Source: Lycorma delicatula (Eukaryota > Arthropoda > Insecta > Hemiptera > Fulgoridae). Taken from it: DNA of 64,000 bases. The translations under genes were made by a program, and so were the position numbers. Below are positions 57,271-64,000 of the stretch, in pieces. Every line of letters begins with the position of its first letter. Positions within the stretch are counted from its first letter, which is position 1. The notes beneath the pieces were generated by a model that was not told the DNA's origin, did not search any database, and saw only the letters and a program-made list of their open reading frames with translations. Location: positions 15,842,230 through 15,906,229 of the forward strand of contig NC_134456.1 of the NCBI RefSeq assembly GCF_047948215.1, read 5' to 3'.

Positions 57271-60087
57271 CCTCCTCTATGAATCATGAGACCTTGCCGT
57301 TGGTGAGGGGGCTTGAGTGGTCAGGAATACAAATTAGCTGGACCGAAGGTGCAACCATATCGGAGAGGTATCTGTTGAGAGCCAGACTAAGGAATGATTC
57401 CTGAAAGAGGGCAGCACCTCTTTCAGTAGTTGTTAGTGGCGTGAGTCACAATGACTTAAACGGCCACATCAACATCACTCAGTCCTCTGAGTACTGCGCA
57501 GCTGAAAGCAATGGAAAACTACAGCTGCTTTTTTTTTCCAAGAAAATGTGGCTCTCTACATTTTCATATAGCAATGATGGAGACGCCTTCCTTGGTATTC
57601 CGGAGGTAAACTAGTCCCCCGTTCGGATCTCCGGGTAGGGACTACTAAGGAAGGGATCACCAGAAAATTAAAAAATAACATTCTACGAGTCGGAGCATGG
57701 AATGTTAGAAGCTTAAAAAAGGTTGGTAGGCTAGAAAATTTAAAAAGGGAAATGGATAGGATAAATGTGGATGTAGTAGGAATTAATGAGGTTCGGTGGG
57801 AAGAGGAAGGCGACTTTTGGTCAGGTGATTTTAGAGTAATTAACTCAGCTTCAAATAATAGGCAGGTAGGAGTAAGTTTCATAATGAACAAGAAGATAGG
57901 AAAGAGAGTAGAGTATTTCAAAACACATAGCGATAGAATCATTGTAATAAGGATAAAATCAAAACCTAAACCGACAACGATTATTAACATCTATATGCCT
58001 ACAAGCGCCCATGATGATGATGAGGTAGAGTGTGTATACGAAGAGATTGATGAAGCAATTAAACACGTAAAAGGAGATGAAAATTTAATAACAGTTGGAG
58101 ATTGGAATGCAAGCATTGGAAAAGGCAAGGAAGGAAATATAGTGGGTGAATACGGGCTGGGCAAAAGAAATGAAAGAGGGGACCGACTTATAGAGTTTTG
58201 CACAAAGTATAATTTAGTAATTGCCAACACCCAATTTAAAAATCATAATAGAAGAATGTACACTTGGAAAAAGCCAGGCGATACTGCAAGGTATCAGATA
58301 GATTATATCATGGTTAAGCAAGATTCAGAAATCAACTTGTTGACTGCAAAACTTACCCTGGAGCAGACATTGATAGCGACCATAATTTGGTGATAATGAA
58401 ATGTATATTGGGGTTTAAAAACCTGAAGAAAAGGTGTCAGATGAATCGGTGGAATTTAGAGAAGCTTGAGGAAGAGGAGGTAAAGAAGATTTTTGAGAAG
58501 GACATCGCAAGAAGTCTGAGTAAAAAAGATAAGGTAGAAAATGTAGAAGAAGAATGGGAGAATGTTAAAAAGGAAATTCTTAAATCAGCAAAAGCAAACT
58601 TAGGCGGAATAAAGAGAACTGGTTCAAAACCTTAGGTTTCAGACGATATATTGCAGCTGATGGATGAACGTAGAAAATGTAAGAATGACAGTGATGCAGA
58701 AAGTAAAAGGAACTATCGGCAATTAAGAAATGCTATAAACAGGAAGTGCAAACTGGCGAAAGAAGAGTGGATTAAAGAAAAGTGTTAAGAAGTTGAAAGA
58801 GAAATGAACATTGGTAAAATAGACGGAGCATACAGGTATGTTAAGGAAAATTTTGGGGTACATAAATTAAAATCTAATAATGTGTTAAACAAAGATGGTA
58901 CACCAATATATAATACGAAAGGTAAAGTCGATAGATGGGTGGAATATATTGAAGAGTTATACGGAGGAAATGAATTAGAAAATGGTGTTATAGAGGAGGA
59001 AGAAGAGTAAGTTGAGGAGGATGAAATGGGAGAAACAATACTGAGATCTGAATTTAAGAGAGCATTAAAAGATTTAAATAGCAGAAAGGCTCCTGGAATA
59101 GACGGAATACCTGTAGAATTACTGCGCAGTGCAGGTGAGGAAGCGAATAATAGATTATACAAACTGGTGTGTAATATTTATGAAAAAGGGGAATTTCCGT
59201 CAGACTTCAAAAAAAGTGTTATAGTAATGATACCAAAGAAAGCAGGGGCAGATAAATGTGAAGAATACAGAACAATTACTTTAACTAGTCATGCATCAAA
59301 AATCTTAACTAGAATTCTATACAGAAGAATTGAGAGGAGAGTAGAGGAAGTGTTAGGAGAAGACCAATTTGGTTTCAGGAAAAGTATAGGGACAAGGGAA
59401 GCAATTTTAGCCCTCAGATTAATAGTAGAAGGAAGATTAAGGAAAAACAAACCGACATACTTGGCGTTTATAGACCTAGAAAAGGCATTCGATAACGTAG
59501 ACTGAAATAAAATGTTTCAGCATTTAAAAAAAATTAGGGTTCAAATACAGAGATAGAAGAACAATTGCTAACATGTACAGGAACCAAACAGCAACAGTAA
59601 CAATTGAAGAACATAAGAAAGAAGCCGTAATAAGAAAGGGAGTCCGACAAGGATGTTCCCTATCTCCGTTATTTTTTAATCTTTACATGGAACTAGCAGT
59701 TAATGATGTTAAAGAACAATTTAGATTCGGAGTAACAGTACAAGGTGAAAAGATAAAGATGCTACAATTTGCTGATGATATAGTAATTCTAGCCGAGAGT
59801 AAAAAGGATTTAGAAGAAACAATGAACGGCATAGATGAAGTCCTACGCAAGAACTATCGCATGAAAATAAACAAGAACAAAACAAAAGTAATGAAATGTA
59901 ATAGAAATAACAAAGATGGGCCACTGAATGTGAAAATAGGAGGAGAAAAGATTACGGAGGTAGAAGAATTTTGTTATTTGGGAAGTAGAATTACTAAAGA
60001 TGGATGAAGCAGGAGCGATATAAAATGCCGAATAGCACAAGCTAAACGAGCCTTCAGTAAGAAATATAATTTGTTTACATCAAAAAA
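57271..60087 (+). mobile_element. RTE-like LINE, 5' part present, 3' end missing
   Basis: The 5' untranslated part begins near 57271 (GAATCATGAGACCTTGCCGT). The apurinic endonuclease domain at about 57680-58390 contains GAWNVRSL, DVVGINEVRW, YMPTSA, GDWNASIG and, after a frameshift near 58350, SDHNLV. The RT domain at about 59026-60003 contains SRKAPGIDGIPVELL, RTITLTSHASKILTRILYRR, DQFGFRKSIGT, FIDLEKAFDNVD, RKGVRQGCSLSPLFFNLYME, FADDIVILAE and KINKNKTKVMKC. This layout is that of RTE-clade elements related to the CFDP2/BovB type. Inactivating changes are stops at 58633, 58785, 59008, 59503 (TGA after NVD) and 60004, and a frameshift near 59530. The element stops abruptly after KYNLFTSKN at about 60087 rather than at a LINE 3' end. 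Confidence 0.9.
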
Positions 60088-60265
60088 TCATATACATGTG
60101 AATCTTTATATAAGTTATTGCACCTATAAATGTAATGATAAGTTATTGTATTAATGATTGAAATATTTCTAAAAGATTGTAGTAGACTATTTGGAAGAAC
60201 TGGAACAGGATTCTTTGAATAGAACTGCAGAATGAACTGAGGAGCTTGTTTATATACTGTATATG

Positions 60266-60370
60266 GAGCCACTGAATCGTCAGGAGCCGAGTGCATTCGA
60301 AAGGAGCTGTATGAACTATGAAGAGCTGCTGAATTGTCAGGAGCTGAGTGCATCCGAAAGGAGCCGAGTG
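60266..60370. repeat. 57-bp tandem repeat, two units
   Basis: The unit beginning GAGCCACTGAATCGTCAGGA at 60266 recurs at 60323 as GAGCTGCTGAATTGTCAGGA with about 90% match over some 48 bp. It lies just beyond the broken end of the LINE. Confidence 0.8.
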
Positions 60371-60532
60371 AATCCAACCAAAGCCTTGATCTTTAAATTT
60401 AAAAGTCCTATATTAAATGAAAATTAAAGTTCCAACATTTAAACAGGAGCAACAAAAAAGTGAACATTTAAAAAGTATTTAAAAATTAAATAAGTCATTT
60501 AAATAACCCTGAGTCTTAACAGCTGGTTCTAA

Positions 60533-60860
60533 CATGACGATGCAGCATCACACTATGTACATTCAACTTCTGATTTTGTTAACAAATTCTTTGGAGATTG
60601 GGTTATTGGTTGTGAATTATGGCCACCAAGATCTTCTACAGATTTGACTGGGCCAGAATTTTTATTTGGAGTTATCTCAAAGAAAAAGCCTTCAGCAACA
60701 AACCACAAACACTTGAACAACTGATGGTCAATGTCGAACAAGCTATTTTAAATATCAACCCACAAACTCTGTAAATAGGTGCAAGAAAGACAATGAAAAG
60801 GGTGAAAGCATGTATTGATGAAGATGGCGGCCACTTCCACCATTTACTCTAGATTTAAGA
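60533..60860 (+). pseudogene. IS630-type transposase C-terminal fragment
   Basis: The plus-strand frame from 60533 reads HDDAASHYVHSTSDFVNKFF, GDWVIGCELWPPRSSTDLTG and PEFLFGVISKK. It matches the QQDGA.AH........L..FF.DR.IS..LWPPRSPDLTPPDF.LWG segment of IS630-type transposases. The second catalytic Asp is kept (HDDA) and the third is replaced by Glu. A stop precedes the His, and stops follow at about 60725. It is only a fragment, near the broken LINE end. Confidence 0.65.
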
Positions 60861-61414
60861 TATTAGAAAATTTGGAAATAAATTAATAACTTACAAATTC
60901 CTTTTTATCTAACTATACCTACTAATGTAGATGGTTTGCATTTTAAATGGAACACTATATAATTAAAAATGGGGAAAGTATTACACTTTTTTGCTTTCAA
61001 ATTCAGCTTATAATAATCATCTTTGTTGCTCGCCTTTAAAAAATTGTATTTGTTTATTTTGTTGTTAAGTTTTTATCTACCATTTATTTAGTAAATAATT
61101 GTTAAATACTGAGTTTTTAACTTTATTTCATTGTAATATAAAGCTTACCTTTCTTCTTATACATAGTATGTAGTTGCTTATTTATTCAATGTGCTCTGCT
61201 GTATGGTTGTGTTGTTTATATTCACTATCATCTCAGAGAATCTACTGTATTCAGTAATTAATGACTTCTTCATTTTTATGACAACTATTTACGCATGCAT
61301 ATATGGGTATGAGATATGGCTGAAATGTAATGCACATTCACTCATAACTTGCAAATGAAAAGAGACAGTGAAATGGAACAATTGTGGAATAAAAGAACTT
61401 TTATTTACTATAAA
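60861..61414. other. AT-rich spacer without recognised gene
   Basis: No supported feature. Confidence 0.4.
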
Positions 61415-61860
61415 AATTTATGTTTATTTTTCTAGTAGTCACCATTTACAGTTATATATCTCTTCCAGTGGTAAATCAGTTTTTTCATTTTGTCAATGAA
61501 GAATGCTAATAGTTTTTCCTTGATTTTCAACCTCCCTTCATCCTTCAGTTCAGCATCCATGGTGAAATGAATATCTTTAATATCCCTCTTTAATTGCAGA
61601 AAGAAGTGAAAATCATCAGGGGCCAAATCTGGTGAGTATGAAAGTGAATGGGATATGTGTGGCTTTATCATGTTGTAGAGTTATCGGCTTCATGGAATTT
61701 TGGAATGTTGTAGTATGGGATAAAATTACAAGATCACAGCACCTGTCGCTTTGTGTGAGACATCTTGTTCTCCCATTACTTTTCAGTTTGCGTTACATTT
61801 CAGCCGCCCTCTTATTTAAAAATGAATAAAAGCTCATACTGTAAGGTTTATTCCTTATGA
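61415..61860 (-). pseudogene. Mariner transposase C-terminal fragment
   Basis: The minus-strand open frame 61671-61432 reads HSLSYSPDLAPDDFHFFLQL then KRDIKDIHFTMDAELKDEGR, FFIDKMKKLIYHWKRYITVN and GDY. The SPDLAP.DFHFF motif holds the third catalytic Asp (APDDF), and the W..+Y...NGDY end is typical of mariner transposases. Upstream, in another frame at about 61680, is LQHDKATHI (second Asp). The N-terminal half is missing. Its C-terminal sequence differs from the mariners at 34322 and 50512, so it is another subfamily. Confidence 0.75.
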
Positions 61861-62094
61861 ATTAAACATAAGGATTAAAACTTAAAATGAGTTGGTGATA
61901 AAAATTTGACTACTGGTTTACATAAAGAAACATTACAGAAAACTAGAATTTTCTACTGTTAATTATTTTAGCTTAGCATGACAAAATTATCAGTTCAAAA
62001 ACAGATGGTATTTTTATTTATTTGTAAGTTGTTTGTACAATTTTATATAAATTTTTTACTGTTTTATCTATATTGTAAATATCACTTGTTTCAG

Positions 62095-62154
62095 GGATGT
62101 TTGAAAACAGTTCTTCATCATTACTGGTTCTCAAAAGTTTATTCGCTCTGAAAG
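62095..62154 (+). CDS. Weak candidate exon (60 bp)
   Basis: A CTTGTTTCAG acceptor and a GTAATG donor bound an open frame MFENSSSSLLVLKSLFALK, entering with two leading bases and leaving in phase 1. It is phase-compatible with the candidate at 63451. It could be a downstream exon of the RhoGEF gene, but I see no homology. Confidence 0.2.
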
Positions 62155-63450
62155 GTAATGTAAGGTTGATGAACAACCTTTCAACTTGGTATTTATATTT
62201 TTTAAGAAGTATAAATGTAACATTGTGAAGGAAATTGTAAATATGTTAATAATGTTTTTGATATGTAAACCAATTAAATTTATGTATATTATGATAATTT
62301 GTTTATTTGTAATTAAATATTTATAAAACTATTAATAATTATTATAGTTTGTAACTAACATTCAATTTGAACATTATAATGTTCCTAGTAATTACATTTG
62401 AAATTTTTAATATGTTTAAGAGAATCTAGAAATAAGTATATATTTCAGTACATAATTACTGAAACATATTATTCATTAATGAATTATATCTTAGGAATAC
62501 ATTTATGTAGATATGCATATACAATATGTTTTATTTCATCTAAAATATATCATTTTAGTTCGATAGGAATTGTGAATATTGTTGACTTATTAATGTGAAA
62601 TATGAATTTTTTTTAATGATTGTGGTATTGGCAGTAGTAAAATCTTGTTCTAGTTTAAAAGTAAGGATTAGTGTCTGGTTTTAATTACTCACTGATCAAA
62701 TTAATAATAAAATAATTGTGGAATGAAGTAATCCGAACAACTGCGTTTAGAAGTTTTTATTATTTCTTACAATAATAAAAACATTTCTTTATAAATGTAA
62801 TATGTTATTTTCCTGCAGAATTTTTATCTTAAAGTTAATAGTTAATTATTTTTTGTAGTACCTGCTTAATATAACCTTAAAAATTTAGTATTAGTATATT
62901 TTCTTCTTATATTTTTTTACACAAAGCAGTGGTTATTTAATTATTTTTACTTGTATTATCTTGTTATTACACAATTTATTCATTTATATTTTATTTTATA
63001 TTAATTCATAGAATATTTTACTATTATTAAGATAAATATACTATATATATATATATGTATATAAGTATATTAATATAATACTGACTTCTGAAAAATAAAT
63101 AGTTTAATTGCATATCTTATGTTGCTGGTATTTTGTTTGTTGTAAATTCCATAAAATTACTTTTTGTACAACAATAAACTCCTTCCTTGTTAATCGTATT
63201 ATACTTAACAAGTCTATTTAATTTCTTCTTTTTACTGGGGCATATATGTATATATGTATGTGGCATCAGTACAATAATATTCTTCTTATTTAATTAATTA
63301 TAGTAATCAAATAAAAATCTCAGCATAGAAAACCAGCATGACCGAAAAATGTATATAAATTGTTGAATACTTGAGGAAACATAATAAGATTTTTAATGAT
63401 TATTTATTAAATGATTTCCTTTCAAAAAACTGGAATTTTTTCTTCAATAG

Positions 63451-63483
63451 GTCCTTTGGAATTAATTAAGCAGCACATTGTTG
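63451..63483 (+). CDS. Weak candidate micro-exon (33 bp)
   Basis: A TCTTCAATAG acceptor and a GTATGT donor. Joined to the previous candidate it reads ...FALK-G-PLELIKQHIV. No recognised homology. Confidence 0.15.
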
Positions 63484-64000
63484 GTATGTTTCTCATCTTA
63501 AAAAAGGTTAGGAAACTCCTAAGTATGTAATTAAATCAATATACATTGTCTGTTTTGTTAATTTGTTTATTGTGTATTATTTTCAGATTTGTTAATTTCA
63601 TATTGTTCAAATAAGTTAAGATCTTAATATTTTTATACATTTGCAAATTTAAATCGTAGGATAATCTATCTGTCTCTGTATTGTACTGTTTCTATAAATA
63701 GGTTTACAAAATTTGATTCTATTTTGGTGTGCAGTGTTGTATGTGTTACTTATCTTCACTCACAAACAATGAATTGTGGCACACAAAGCGTAATAAAGAT
63801 AGCATATTACTGAAGTAATATAATATAGGTTGAATGTACCGTTCAGTTATATTTTTAAGAGGTTTCTTAACCTTTTTAAAATAAGTACCATTTACAGTAG
63901 CACTATCAATAACTCAATTGAAATAAGTGAGTTATTAATAGCTCATGCCGTTTTTCAGCTATTAATTAGCTGAAAAAGGTTACTGTAGAAGAAAACGTTT

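Larger units (their letters stand above)
61861..64000. other. AT-rich terminal region
   Basis: Apart from the two weak candidate exons I see no gene. A (TA)n run lies at 63040-63055. The last PH-domain exon expected for the RhoGEF was not found. Confidence 0.4.

Noticed and set aside
57556..58230. Minus-strand open frames of 144 and 79 codons over the LINE endonuclease
   Set aside because: They are antisense shadows of the well-supported plus-strand endonuclease frame.
58785..59162. Minus-strand Ser-rich open frame of 125 codons
   Set aside because: Antisense of the LINE linker and RT start; composition reflects the reversed Glu/Lys-rich frame.
1..64000. CRISPR arrays, bacterial operons, riboswitches or phage genes
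   Set aside because: No regularly spaced direct repeats, no compact gene clusters; spliced exons and insect-type transposons show eukaryotic DNA.

Overview
The window looks like a piece of an arthropod, most likely hemipteran insect, nuclear genome. It is AT-rich, has no operons or Shine-Dalgarno-driven genes, contains spliced exons with GT..AG borders, and is packed with insect-type transposable elements. The host assignment is inference from the repeat families, several of which I know as multicopy unnamed ORFs in insect genomes.

Only one ordinary host gene is clear. It is a plus-strand, multi-exon RhoGEF of the PLEKHG5 family (DH domain followed by PH domain). I can place eight exons between about 38.3 and 56.9 kb. 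They splice in a consistent phase and follow the order of the vertebrate protein. Two things are wrong with the gene as sequenced. The exon that opens the DH domain carries an in-frame TAA at 44565-44567, and about 100 residues of the DH domain that should lie between the exons at 44.6 and 46.6 kb are not in the window. The last part of the PH domain and the C-terminus are also not recognised; two weak exon candidates lie at 62.1 and 63.4 kb. An isolated open exon with good splice sites at 30.5 kb may be upstream sequence of this or another gene.

Everything else is repeat sequence, mostly decayed, lying upstream and inside the introns. Region by region: 0-5.4 kb has a LINE reverse-transcriptase remnant, an internally deleted Tc1/mariner-like element with terminal inverted repeats (TIRs), another transposase fragment, and a broken copy of a widespread unnamed arthropod ORF. 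10.1-12.3 kb has a second unnamed ORF family with a CKC-type N-terminus, which keeps one clean intron. 12.7-16.5 kb has scrambled LINE fragments, a tRNA-derived SINE, and an inverted-repeat MITE inserted in a LINE. 18.9-19.5 kb has a third unnamed ORF family on the minus strand. 20.9-29.3 kb has a pair of dispersed repeats, two Penelope-like elements (one with a nested SINE), and a second copy of the MITE. 30.9-34.5 kb has a second SINE family and a mariner end. Inside the RhoGEF introns lie an IS630-type transposase, an inverted-repeat MITE, a pogo fragment, three mariner pieces (one interrupted by a SINE, one nearly full length with matching TIRs), Penelope fragments, another IS630-type copy, a foldback element, and a nearly complete 5' part of an RTE-like LINE (57.3-60.1 kb).

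The best material for follow-up is the broken state of the RhoGEF gene, the MITE family whose empty site can be read in a paralogous LINE copy in the same window, the SINE family with exact 13-bp target duplications and two nested insertions, and three unnamed multicopy ORF families. Coordinates of decayed elements are approximate unless TIRs or target duplications (TSDs) are given. No database search was possible.
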